A stretch of 64,000 nucleotides of DNA, taken from Streptomyces gardneri (GTDB lineage Bacteria; Actinomycetota; Actinomycetes; Streptomycetales; Streptomycetaceae). The stretch lies in the NCBI RefSeq assembly GCF_006539185.1, contig NZ_BJMN01000030.1:78062-142061 (forward strand), given 5' to 3'. Of the stretch, positions 9,901 through 17,552 are shown piece by piece. Both the position numbers and the translations under genes were made by a program. The first letter of the stretch is position 1, and each line of letters opens with the position of its first letter. A model generated the notes under the pieces. That model was not told where the DNA came from. It saw only the letters and a program-made list of their open reading frames with translations, and made no database searches.

Positions 9901-10684
9901 TGCCGACGAGGTGGGTGAGCCGGTCGAGCGGCAGCGCGGACGCCGCCTCGAAGACGGTCCCGTCCGGGGTGCGGGTGTCGAGATCGAGTTGGGCGAGGCG
10001 CTGCTCCCAGTTCCCCGCCTTGAGCCCACGCCGCCGCTCCTTCGCGTCCATCCACCGTGCGATGTCGGCGAGTTCGTCGAGTGGCACGTCGAGGGGGCCA
10101 GCGGTGGCCGGGCGTTCGGTGGTCAGGGGGTGGCCGGGGAAAGGGTCCCGTACGAGATCGGCGGGGACGGTGACGGAAGTGCGCCGGTGACGGCGGTCCA
10201 TGAAGCGGTGTTCGCCCGCCCCCGCCGGGGGAAGCGCCTTCGTGGCGAAGCCGGGGAGGTTCGCGAGCGCGTCGTCGTAGGTGGTGAAGCGGTCGGCCGC
10301 CACCTTGAGGGGGACCCGGTGGGCGGGTTCCCCGGCCGCCGGGACACGGTACGCGCGCAGCCGTTCGGGCAGTTCCAGGTAGGCGTCCAGGCTCTGCCGC
10401 CACATCCGGCCGCGGCGCATGGGCCAGAGCAGGTGCCGGGCCGCGGCCAGCGCGACCTGTTCGGTGGTGCCGGTGGGGAGCTTCGAGGCCCGTGCGAAGG
10501 CGAGGCCGTAGCCGCCGAGGAGCGTCCACGCCCCGTCGGCGGCGTGACCGGGCGCCACGGTCTCCATCAACCGCAGGGCGAGCTCGACCTGGCAGAGCAG
10601 AGCGGGCCGGGTCCCGGCGTGTTCTTCGGGCCAGGGCTTCAGTGCGGCGACGACCGGCTGGTACCAGCTGCTGCGGTCACGCAT
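6902..10684 (-). CDS. DinG/XPD-like superfamily 2 helicase of the pPIWI-RE system
   Basis: 1260 residues. The Walker A motif GMVGAGKST has its Lys near 267 and the DEAD-type motif VVDEADR lies near 484-488. Several Cys between them (including CPLWSVCPRH) fit the Fe-S cluster insertion of DinG/XPD helicases. Motif VI-like WQVIGRLVRGG lies near the C-terminus. An acidic linker and a low-complexity Gly/Ala run (GTGSGAGAGAGA, from a CACCCG repeat at about 7663-7690) separate the two motor lobes. ATG at 10684 overlaps the stop of the upstream nuclease gene as ATGCGTGA, so translation is coupled. It presumably opens or remodels the nucleic acid for the PIWI protein. Confidence 0.85.
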   Translation of the reverse strand: MRDRSSWYQPVVAALKPWPEEHAGTRPALLCQVELALRLMETVAPGHAADGAWTLLGGYGLAFARASKLPTGTTEQVALAAARHLLWPMRRGRMWRQSLDAYLELPERLRAYRVPAAGEPAHRVPLKVAADRFTTYDDALANLPGFATKALPPAGAGEHRFMDRRHRRTSVTVPADLVRDPFPGHPLTTERPATAGPLDVPLDELADIARWMDAKERRRGLKAGNWEQRLAQLDLDTRTPDGTVFEAASALPLDRLTHLVGMVGAGKSTLMTLLAVWAHHNGLHITLVVGDVAEQLTLTELFRTLGLRAALVQGGTTRPQHTQRLHRRLAARGEHSLLAHTGPVFAHLSTACPLDALRALDTSEPLRYADAPCAALHLARRQETAEEPAADRAVSELKRARGAVGREAPTDDTDTDEEEQGTPHACPLWSVCPRHSAARDLVDALIWVANPASLVQTAVPRQLNAERLRYLELACLRSDIVVVDEADRVQMQLDQMFAPSATLVTTGVSDSWLDQLQTHEIAELARQGRLQLSDQDVERWSAALDIVGSAADRLYAMLIDDGSLRDWAQIDYFSAWTLQEKLLHAWYPLTRGQPAGRPDSTSEGDVEDESALYEDEEGLGAEGDSPVPEAPWAQRRTEITGFFDTFRDDPLGGRGPYGTPADELTALAHDVLHTLDEKQTRRRVRAFLDALLVGAPGPEQRPMPTAGRGNKPAPEDVPLTEEWRELNARRLEFTLVLAALHQRLDRVTFLWPQVEAALRLDSAAHELTRRPPLDYAPLLPEAPMGNVLGFQFLVDERAAARDKDGYRTGTLRFFRCAGVGRELLLGLPQLGADPGLGKAGPHVLLMSGTSWAGTSTRAHVLAPVRAVLKPQRKALDAIRETVFRTEFLYDAAGQPIRLSGQDPDQREDVLRLMIDRLARSRSDGNSSPLQSELAHIPDQRRKRALLLVGSYAEAKVAATALNEIPRWRGRVRVLAADDAELEAAVDGTAPAGSQAPGTGSGAGAGAGAVRRGDLASFADDPDAELLVAPLLAVERGHNILTAPQRPGEEKVAAFGTVFFLVRPHPRPDDLSLAVFAINDWATRFVRGQLKLPEEGTFSDMVTQTGDLDAAGSAFRTTARGVWRHVLSRPYIYSSLSDDEKKSFVWDQLVTIWQVIGRLVRGGVPARVVFVDAAFAPRLAAAQAPFTGHGRRPCRAGDPGLLVRLRDVLAPYFAQTDTESDTAGYGARSDPADAALVKLLYRPLYEALCAMGTSPGPRPAD

Positions 10685-11945
10685 GGTCCGCTCCCTTCTT
10701 TCCGGCGCTGTCGGTCGCCGCCGTCTGGTTTCCGGACCGGGACGACGCCGTGCGTGCCCCGCCGTGCTCCCTGGCTGGAGGCACGGTGTGCGGGGGTGCG
10801 ATGGACGCGTCCGGCCCGTGTTCGCCGGACAGCCGCAGCCGCGCGGCCCGTTTCAGTTGGTCGTCCGTCAGCAGTCGCAAACCGCCCGCCCCCGCGCCCC
10901 GCTCCTTGGCGTATGTGGCCAGATAGTCGCGGCGGGCGCGCACCCGGAACGCGGGCACCACCCAACAGGCTTCGTCGTACGGGGGCTCGGGGCGGACGGC
11001 GGTGGCGGCGCGTCCGAGGAAGGCGGGGTGTGCCCAGTCCTTGACGTCGACGGCCCACACATGTCCGTCGGGGAAGGTGATGCGAAGGTCGTACGCGTCG
11101 AAGCCGGGCCACATCTCGACGGTGAGGCCTAGGGCGCGCAGCTCGGCCTCCAGGAAGACCTCGGCGCGTCCGGGCCCGGTGACGAACTGTCGCAGCGGTT
11201 TCCGCAGTTGACGCAGCTCGCCCACCTCGGACGCGACGAGTTGCCGGCCCTGCGGTGGTGGGCCCTGGTGTCGGCACTGGTCGCGCTCGCACCACCACTC
11301 GGTGTCGGACACCGGATGGAGCAGGGTCAGGCAGCGGTGACAGCACAGGTACGCGCCGTCCCGGCGGAACCCGAGGGGGACGGGGGCGTAGATCTCCTCG
11401 ACGAGGAAGCGCACGGGGTCGAGGAAGAGGTCGGTGCTCACCTCGGCCCAGTCAGCCTCGGTGAGGACGGGCTGATTCACCAGCAGGCGCCGGAAGGCCG
11501 TGTACGACTCGGGTGACGACACGGCCCGGCAGGCGCGCAGAGCCTCGTGGATCACCAGGCGGTCGTACTGCCGTCCGGTGCTGTCGCCGTAGCCCCGTAC
11601 GGCGAGCTCGTGGCAGAGCTGCGAGGGCTCTCCGGAATCCTCGTCGATCAGCCGGTCTGCGGTGTCGAACAGGTCGGCGGGCAGCCGGTCGAGGGGCCAG
11701 CTGCCCAAGGGGCGGGCGCGAGCCCAGCGCATCATCTCGGGCACCCCGGCCGGAGGCTTGGCGCCGTTGCGCAGGCACTGGAGCACCAGGGCGTCCAGAG
11801 CCCGCTGCGCGCCGGGCGGGTAGGGCAGGGCGAAGGAGTCGAGGTGGTCGACGGCCGCCAGGTGCAGGACGGCGGTGGCCACGTCCCGCAGGAGGACGAC
11901 ATCAGGGTTGGACAGCCAGTCCGGTACGAGCTGCTGGTCAGGCAT
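10677..11945 (-). CDS. PD-(D/E)XK (REase-fold) protein of the pPIWI-RE operon
   Basis: 422 residues from the ATG at 11945; longer in-frame extensions run into the upstream gene. A Cys-rich patch (CCHRCLTLLH then CERDQC) looks like a zinc ribbon around residues 210-235. The C-terminal third contains the nuclease core: a helix with Glu, then GFDAYDLRITF and WAVDVKDW, giving the E...D...DxK pattern of the restriction-endonuclease fold. The length and position match the third core component of pPIWI-RE loci. The start overlaps the stop of the preceding gene as ATGCCTGA, and its own stop overlaps the helicase start. These three genes are therefore translated as one coupled unit. Confidence 0.8.
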   Translation of the reverse strand: MPDQQLVPDWLSNPDVVLLRDVATAVLHLAAVDHLDSFALPYPPGAQRALDALVLQCLRNGAKPPAGVPEMMRWARARPLGSWPLDRLPADLFDTADRLIDEDSGEPSQLCHELAVRGYGDSTGRQYDRLVIHEALRACRAVSSPESYTAFRRLLVNQPVLTEADWAEVSTDLFLDPVRFLVEEIYAPVPLGFRRDGAYLCCHRCLTLLHPVSDTEWWCERDQCRHQGPPPQGRQLVASEVGELRQLRKPLRQFVTGPGRAEVFLEAELRALGLTVEMWPGFDAYDLRITFPDGHVWAVDVKDWAHPAFLGRAATAVRPEPPYDEACWVVPAFRVRARRDYLATYAKERGAGAGGLRLLTDDQLKRAARLRLSGEHGPDASIAPPHTVPPAREHGGARTASSRSGNQTAATDSAGKKGADHA

Positions 11946-13683
11946 GGGGCGGGGCGTCTCCTCGCGGCGGGGTCTGCGGGGCGGGGCTCGACGGGCGCGG
12001 ATGGTCGGTGACGTAGGCGCTGCCGGGCCGGCACCAGGTCCGGGCCTGACAGCCGTGGCAGTGGCGTCCGGTCCTCGGCTCGTAGGCGGTGTCGTCCAGG
12101 AGCGGCTGGGCGAGTCCGGCGATGACGGCCCGCGCCTCGTCGACGGTCTTGGCGCGGCCGGGGTCGATGCGTTCGAGTCGGCTCTCCCCGCGGGCCTCGC
12201 GCAGATGCTCCAGTTCGACCCAGGAGCGGCGCGGGTCGTCGCCGAGCGCACCCGCGTGGAACAGCAGTACGCCGAGGGCAAGTTGGGGATAGGTGTGCAG
12301 CAGGGAGTCGCGTTCCCATAGCGGGCGGGCCGAGGTCTTGGTCTCGCGCCAGATCCACCGGCCGCGGTGGGTGTACACCAGGTCGGGTACGGCGAGGACG
12401 ACGATGTCGAGTTCGGGCACGTAGGCCGTCACCCGATGCTGTACGAGCACCTGCTCGCCGGCGTCGAGTCCGTTGAGCGGGCACAGCAGTCGGTGTTCCG
12501 CAAGCATCCCGGCGGCCTCGCGTGCGGAGGTGTCGTCGAGTCCGGCCCTGGCCTGTACAGCCGTCGGCCCGGGGATCTCCCGGTCCCGGCAGCCGCGCAC
12601 CGGGCGTTCGGCGTGCTCCGCGTCGAGCCAGGCGTCGACGGCTCTGCCGCGCCGTGCCCCCCGGTCCTCGGCCGAGAGGTCGTTGAGGTGCAGTCGCCGT
12701 ACCAGGTGGTACTGGGCGGGGCACTCGGCGTGCAGCCGCAGGTCCCAGACGGAGACGGAGCGGCGTGGGCGTGCGAGAGCCGGAGGGCGTCCACCCCACA
12801 GCCGCGGGGCGCGCTTCAGATCCGTGCAGCCGGCGATGGCCTTGCAGTCGACACAGCTCTCCCCGGGCCGCACGCCGGGTTCGGTGGCAGCCGTGACGAA
12901 GGCGGGCGCGGCGTCGTCCCGAAACCGCTGACTCGCCTCGGCGGAGCCTGCGGAGAGCAGCTCCTCCATTGACCCGTCAGCGCACCCGACGTCGAAGACG
13001 CGGACCAGATCCGGCAAGCAGGTGCTGTCGGTCTCGGTGGGCGGAGGCTGGGCGCGCTGCTTGCGCCGAGGCGTGGGCGCGCCGAAGGCCATCACCTGTG
13101 CCACGGCCCCGAGTTCCGCGTCGGGACGGTCGGTCTTGGCCCGGCCCATGGAGGGCAGCCACAGATCGCGCACCCTTCCGTCGGCGGAGACGTACATGCG
13201 GCCCCAGACGGTGTGCTCGTACTGCCGGGCGCCCCGCGCGTCGGGAGCGTCCGTGCGGGAAGTGCGCCACGTCCACGGCTGCTTCACCGGCTTGGTCTCG
13301 GGCAGCCCGGCCTCGACGGCGGCGGCCTGTTCGCGGGTACGGGCGGCCACATAGTGCTCCAGAGCGTGGGCGGTCCAGGCCAGGTGGGCGGGGTGGACCG
13401 GGGCGCCCCATCCCTGGAAGGGACCGCGGGTGGCCCGGAGTTCCTCGCGTACCCGCTCCACGGGCCACCCGTTGTGTTCCACAAGGTCGAGGGCGGTGAA
13501 GAGCGGGCCGAACCCGAACTCCTCGCGGGGTGGCCGCGAGTAGGGCACGGCCGGGTCGGCGACGAGCAGGGGCCGCATCGCGGTGCGCCGGTGGGTGGGA
13601 CAGGCCGCGTCGTCGGGACGGGCCGTCCGGGGGCTCGCCCTGATCAACCAGTCGTGGCCGGCGACGCCGGGTGGGTTCTGCAT
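11938..13683 (-). CDS. RecB/Cas4-like PD-(D/E)XK nuclease, first gene of the pPIWI-RE operon
   Basis: 581 residues from the ATG at 13683 (GGGGGT 5 nt upstream). The C-terminal half has the RecB/Cas4 pattern. HAECPAQYH supplies a first Cys, VLAVPDLVY the metal-binding Asp, WRETKTSA the ExK, YPQLALGVLLFH the following helix, and a terminal CHGCQARTWC cluster completes four Cys for a likely Fe-S site. The N-terminal 270 residues are not recognised; they contain a further Cys pair (CVDCKAIAGC). The three-gene pPIWI-RE core is known, but this fourth member, coupled by an 8-nt overlap, seems an accessory processing nuclease. The promoter lies in the 182-bp divergent region shared with a kinase. Confidence 0.75.
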   Translation of the reverse strand: MQNPPGVAGHDWLIRASPRTARPDDAACPTHRRTAMRPLLVADPAVPYSRPPREEFGFGPLFTALDLVEHNGWPVERVREELRATRGPFQGWGAPVHPAHLAWTAHALEHYVAARTREQAAAVEAGLPETKPVKQPWTWRTSRTDAPDARGARQYEHTVWGRMYVSADGRVRDLWLPSMGRAKTDRPDAELGAVAQVMAFGAPTPRRKQRAQPPPTETDSTCLPDLVRVFDVGCADGSMEELLSAGSAEASQRFRDDAAPAFVTAATEPGVRPGESCVDCKAIAGCTDLKRAPRLWGGRPPALARPRRSVSVWDLRLHAECPAQYHLVRRLHLNDLSAEDRGARRGRAVDAWLDAEHAERPVRGCRDREIPGPTAVQARAGLDDTSAREAAGMLAEHRLLCPLNGLDAGEQVLVQHRVTAYVPELDIVVLAVPDLVYTHRGRWIWRETKTSARPLWERDSLLHTYPQLALGVLLFHAGALGDDPRRSWVELEHLREARGESRLERIDPGRAKTVDEARAVIAGLAQPLLDDTAYEPRTGRHCHGCQARTWCRPGSAYVTDHPRPSSPAPQTPPRGDAPPHA

Positions 13684-13777
13684 GGTGACCCCCGTGGCAG
13701 GCGGTATGGGCAGAAGGGTGCCCGGAGCGACGGGAGTCCGAGGACTTCCGAGCACCACATGAGCATGGCATAAGATT

Positions 13778-13792
13778 GTGAACTGAGTCCAC
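13778..13792 (+). promoter_or_regulatory. Copy 1 of the island's 15-bp palindromic operator
   Basis: GTGAACTGAGTCCAC lies between the divergent nuclease/pPIWI-RE operon (start 13683) and the kinase gene (start 13866). It matches the sites at 17538, 18624 and 38459 (consensus GTTGACTnAGTTCAC and its complement). A TAGAAT -10-like hexamer lies at 13807-13812 in the direction of the kinase. Confidence 0.6.
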
Positions 13793-13865
13793 GGACGTCT
13801 CGCGATTAGAATCTTTCACGCTACCCTGGTGGGTCTGATGCGCAGTGGTGCGAAGGGGCACGGTG

Positions 13866-15344
13866 GTGGACGCGGATACGTACAAGCCCGGCGTGGGTGA
13901 TCTGGTCGACGGGCGATACGAGTTGAAGGACTCGCTGGGCAAGGGCGGGATGGCCCAGGTCTGGCGGGCTCGGGAAGTGTCCGCGGGGCGGGAGGTGGCG
14001 GTGAAGTTCCTGCGCCACGACTCCGAGGCCCTGTACTGCCTCGACCCGTACGAGCGTGATGCCGAACTCGCCGTCAGGAACGCCCGGTTCCGGCGCGAGG
14101 CCAGCCTCCTGGGCACGCTCGACCACCCGGGCATCACCGAACTGCACGGAAGTGGATCCCACCGGGGCGTCCCCTACATCGCCATGCGCCTGGTGACCGG
14201 AGTGAGTCTGCGGACGTTCCTCGACGAGCACAGTCCCCTGCCGCTGGCCACGGCGGTCGCCGTCGCCGTCCAGGTGGCAGGGGCGTTGGCGTGCGCGCAC
14301 ACGCTCCCGGTCGTCCACCGGGATCTCAAGCCCGCGAACATCATGGTCGACGAAGAGGGCTGCGCCGTCCTCATCGACTTCGGCATCGCCAAGCCGCTGC
14401 ACGCCGACGCCACCCGATACACGGCCCACGGTTCGACGCTCGGCACCCGCGGCTATCTGGCGCCGGAGCAGCTCCTGGAGCGTGAGCCCACGACGCGTAC
14501 GGATGTCTACTGCTTCGGGTGCATCCTCTACGAACTCCTCACCGGGCGGCCCCCGTTCCCGCTCGGCGCGGAGTCCGGCCTGACCGACAAGCACCTCAAC
14601 GAAGTGCCGCTGCCACCGAGCGCGTACGCCGCGGGCATCCCGGAGCCGCTCGACGATCTGGTGCTGCGGATGCTCGTCAAGAAGCCCGAGCAGCGTCCGG
14701 CCGTCGACGAGGTCCTGGCGGTCCTCGCCCCGTACGCCCCGGCGGTCGGCGATCCCGAACCCCGGCCCCGCACCCACCCCGACCCCACCGCCCCCCTGCG
14801 TCGGCCGCAGGACCGGATTCGTCCGCGTCCGGTCGCTCTCACGCCGCCTGTCGCTTCCGCACCGGCCGACGAGTGGCTGGACGCCCGTGTGGTGGAAAAG
14901 CTCTGCGTGCAGGCCGAGTCGGAGATCGCGTCCGGTGAGCCGGGCGACGCGACCGACCGGCTGTCCGGCCTGACAGAACGCGTCCGCGAGGAGTGGGGCG
15001 AGCGGCGCTCTCTGGTGCGTCGCGTGTGGCAGGGGGCCGCGGACGGATTCCGTCTCTCTGGCAACTTCGGCGCCGCGGCCCGCCTCTACCAGGCCGTCGA
15101 CAACGACCTCATGCACGGGGAAGGCCCGGCCGAGCGGGCCGATCGCGCCCTGATCCGGCTGTGCTTGGCCGAGTGCCAACTCACCTTCGGGGAACTGGAG
15201 GCGGCCATCGCGGCGGTGGACGCGGCGGGCCACATCGCTGCCGGCCTGCCACCGGTACTCGCGGCTCGTGTCGAGACCGTACGCCAAGCGGTCGACGCCC
15301 AGCTCACGGCCCGCCTGGCCGAGCCCAGGGGCAGGGAGGCGTGA
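13866..15344 (+). CDS. Ser/Thr protein kinase, soluble, with helical C-terminal region
   Basis: 492 residues. GTG at 13866 is preferred (AAGGGG 7 nt upstream), with GTG 13863 also possible. The kinase domain spans about residues 10-275. It has the Gly loop GKGGMAQVW, VAVKF with the ATP-anchoring Lys, HRDLKPAN with the catalytic Asp near 153, DFG and a GYLAPEQ activation segment, so all catalytic residues are present. No transmembrane helix or PASTA repeat follows. Instead a Pro/Arg linker leads to a helical region (residues 330-490) resembling TPR or effector-binding repeats. The cytosolic form and its place opposite a methyltransferase suggest a signalling role inside the defence cluster. 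That role is inference. Confidence 0.85.
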   Translation: MDADTYKPGVGDLVDGRYELKDSLGKGGMAQVWRAREVSAGREVAVKFLRHDSEALYCLDPYERDAELAVRNARFRREASLLGTLDHPGITELHGSGSHRGVPYIAMRLVTGVSLRTFLDEHSPLPLATAVAVAVQVAGALACAHTLPVVHRDLKPANIMVDEEGCAVLIDFGIAKPLHADATRYTAHGSTLGTRGYLAPEQLLEREPTTRTDVYCFGCILYELLTGRPPFPLGAESGLTDKHLNEVPLPPSAYAAGIPEPLDDLVLRMLVKKPEQRPAVDEVLAVLAPYAPAVGDPEPRPRTHPDPTAPLRRPQDRIRPRPVALTPPVASAPADEWLDARVVEKLCVQAESEIASGEPGDATDRLSGLTERVREEWGERRSLVRRVWQGAADGFRLSGNFGAAARLYQAVDNDLMHGEGPAERADRALIRLCLAECQLTFGELEAAIAAVDAAGHIAAGLPPVLAARVETVRQAVDAQLTARLAEPRGREA

Positions 15345-15372
15345 CGCCGACCGGTGTGGGCGGGGCGATGGG

Positions 15373-17433
15373 CTACGTCTGATGAGCCAGCCGCCCCGCC
15401 GCCAGCTCGTCGCCGAGGTCGCGAGCAAGACTGGTGCCGAGGTCGGCGCTGCGACGCAACAGCCTTTCGAAGGCGGTGAGTTCGCGGAACGCCTCTCCAT
15501 AGCGCCGCTGCTCCGAGAGGGGAACCTGGCGGATCTGGAGACGGCGGACGTCGATGCGGGAGGAGTTCGTCGTGTGGGTGCCGGCCTGCCGGGCGTTGGC
15601 GGGAGCCCGCAGTGAACCGGCCAGGAACCAGGCGTCGAGCTGTTCGGGCTGCACTTGCACGGCATGCAGCTGTGGGCCGAGGGCAGTCGGCGGCCCCTCG
15701 TGGACCCATGCGGAGAAAGCGCGGGCGACGCCCACCACCACGATGTCCCCGGGTTCGGCGATCACGGCCTCGCCGACCGCCGCGGTGTCGTGGGCGAGCC
15801 AGCTGCGGGGTTCGCCGTCCACCAGAAGGTCGGGGACGGTGAGGAGGGGGATGCCGTCGTCGGGCGGCGGGCCGGCGTGGATTGACTCCTCCGGCGGCTG
15901 CTGGCCGCTGCGCAGGGTGAGCGCCCCGGCCCGGGCGAGCTCGGCGACCGTGGTCGCCGTCGGTGTGTCCGCTTCGGCCGTGGCGAGATCCAGCGCCGCG
16001 AGCAGCTTGGCCGACTTGTTCACCTTCGCGGTGAGACCGGTGAATTCCCGCCAGGCTTCGGCCAGTCGGGGTGCGGTGTCCGCCGGGGACGGGGCGATGT
16101 GGCGTCCAGGGGTGAGGTCGACCTCGTCGTTGAGGAGCTCGATGACGGGCACCTGCCGTACGTAGGCAGGGGCGTGCGGGGAGTCGGCCTCCGCAACGGC
16201 CTCGCGTACGAAAGCGCTGATCGCCGTCCAGTCGGGGGTCCACTTCTCCTCCGGGTCCCGGGGGAAGCGCGAGGCCGCGTCGGCGACCAGCAGCCGATCG
16301 CCCGCCGGTGCGCCTTCCCCGGCGGTGGGCATCCGCAGCACCCACAGGTGCAGGGAGACGCTGTGCGGTGCGGCGCAGCCGGGCGGCAGCGCGACGACGG
16401 CCCGCAGTTGCCCGGTGCGCAGCAGCGAGCCGCGAATGCGGCGGCCGGCCTTCCTGGCCGCGACGGCGGGCGGCAGCAGCAGGACCGCGGCGCCGCCGGG
16501 CCGCAGCTGGGCCAGACAGTGCTGGACCCAGGCGAGTTCGGGCTCGGTGCGCGGGGGGAGGCCATGGCTCCAGCGGGCGTCGGTGGCCAACTCCTCGTAC
16601 CCCCAATCCCGTTCGTTGAAGGGCGGGTTGCACAGGACGATGTCGGCGCGGGTGCCGGAGAACGGGTCGTTGCGCAGGGAGTCCGCAGCCTGTACGGAGA
16701 CCCGCGCCCACTCCTTCTCCTTCTGCCCCTTGTTCTCGGCGAGTGCCATACGGGAGTCCGCCAGCGAGGAGAGGACGGCGTCCCGGTCGCTGCCGAGCAG
16801 CGTGAGCGCCCCAGCGCCTGACGCCCTCACGGCGTCGGCCGCGGCCAGGAGGAGGTTCCCGGGGCCGCAAGCAGGGTCCATGACCGTGGTGCCGCCGGAG
16901 ATCCCCGGGCCGTCGCCCGCCACACGGTCGGCCGCCCAGAGGGCGAGCTCGGCCATGAGGGATGCCAGCAGTTCCGGGGTCGTGGCGATCTGGCGCACAT
17001 GGACGTCGAGCCAGCGGCGCAGCAGAAACGCGAACGTCTCCATGCCGCCCTCGCGCTGTCCGAGATCCACGGCCCGCTCGATCAGCTCCCGCGCCTCGGC
17101 ACGGATCTCACGGCTTCCCGCGCCCTCGTCGCTCACCCGCCCGGAGAGGAGTCGGCCCACCTCGGCGATCGCGGCCCCGGTCTCGTCACGCCCGCCGAGC
17201 GCCTCGAAACCGGGCCAGAGCCATTCCCTCTCGGCGGACTTCTTCAGCTTCTTGTTCTCGCGCAGCCAGCCCTCGATGTCGGCCAAGGAGAACTGAGGGT
17301 TGGTGTCGGTGCCGGCGATCCGCTCGGGGAAGGAGGGATGCCGTCTCCGCCAGTTACTCACCGCGGCTCGTCCCACACCCGCAAGGCGGGCGATTTCCGC
17401 CAAGGTCACCGGTACGGCACGCGACGTGGACAT
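15373..17433 (-). CDS. HTH-fused N6-adenine DNA methyltransferase (HsdM-type with C-terminal specificity-like region)
   Basis: 686 residues from ATG 17433 (GGGAG 6 nt upstream; the GTG at 17439 would abut the ribosome site). Residues 8-57 are a helix-turn-helix (LAEIARLAGVGRAAVSNWR). The methyltransferase core has motif I DPACGPG near 186 and motif IV NPPF near 269, the N6-adenine class of type I M subunits. The region after 480 looks like half a specificity subunit. It has a recognition-like stretch and a terminal helix (LRRSADLGTSLARDLGDEL) like HsdS spacers. No HsdR is adjacent. It is convergent with the kinase at 15344 (28-bp gap). Likely roles are self-DNA marking and, through its HTH, promoter control. 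Confidence 0.82.
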   Translation of the reverse strand: MSTSRAVPVTLAEIARLAGVGRAAVSNWRRRHPSFPERIAGTDTNPQFSLADIEGWLRENKKLKKSAEREWLWPGFEALGGRDETGAAIAEVGRLLSGRVSDEGAGSREIRAEARELIERAVDLGQREGGMETFAFLLRRWLDVHVRQIATTPELLASLMAELALWAADRVAGDGPGISGGTTVMDPACGPGNLLLAAADAVRASGAGALTLLGSDRDAVLSSLADSRMALAENKGQKEKEWARVSVQAADSLRNDPFSGTRADIVLCNPPFNERDWGYEELATDARWSHGLPPRTEPELAWVQHCLAQLRPGGAAVLLLPPAVAARKAGRRIRGSLLRTGQLRAVVALPPGCAAPHSVSLHLWVLRMPTAGEGAPAGDRLLVADAASRFPRDPEEKWTPDWTAISAFVREAVAEADSPHAPAYVRQVPVIELLNDEVDLTPGRHIAPSPADTAPRLAEAWREFTGLTAKVNKSAKLLAALDLATAEADTPTATTVAELARAGALTLRSGQQPPEESIHAGPPPDDGIPLLTVPDLLVDGEPRSWLAHDTAAVGEAVIAEPGDIVVVGVARAFSAWVHEGPPTALGPQLHAVQVQPEQLDAWFLAGSLRAPANARQAGTHTTNSSRIDVRRLQIRQVPLSEQRRYGEAFRELTAFERLLRRSADLGTSLARDLGDELAAGRLAHQT

Positions 17434-17537
17434 CTGCACTCCCAGGGCACTTCTGGTGGAGGGAGGACTTTCCCTCGGTCATGGGTGTGTGATCAAGCCA
17501 CCCTTCCTCCAAACTGCATCCGCCAGCGTACATGACC

Positions 17538-17552
17538 ATTGACTTTGTTCAC
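17538..17552 (-). promoter_or_regulatory. Copy 2 of the 15-bp operator, methyltransferase promoter
   Basis: On the minus strand it reads GTGAACAAAGTCAAT; the complement is ATTGACTTTGTTCAC. It overlaps the stop codon of the upstream kinase and lies 105 bp before the methyltransferase start. A plausible minus-strand promoter is TGTGAA (17553-17548), 17 bp, TACGCT (17530-17525). The site would then cover the -35 box. Confidence 0.55.

Noticed and set aside
8462..11044. Long plus-strand frame opposite the DinG-type helicase
   Set aside because: Shadow of codon bias in the opposite gene; no motif and no ribosome site.
15373..17433. Classification of the HTH-methyltransferase as part of a complete type I restriction system
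   Set aside because: No HsdR-type motor-nuclease or separate HsdS gene lies next to it.
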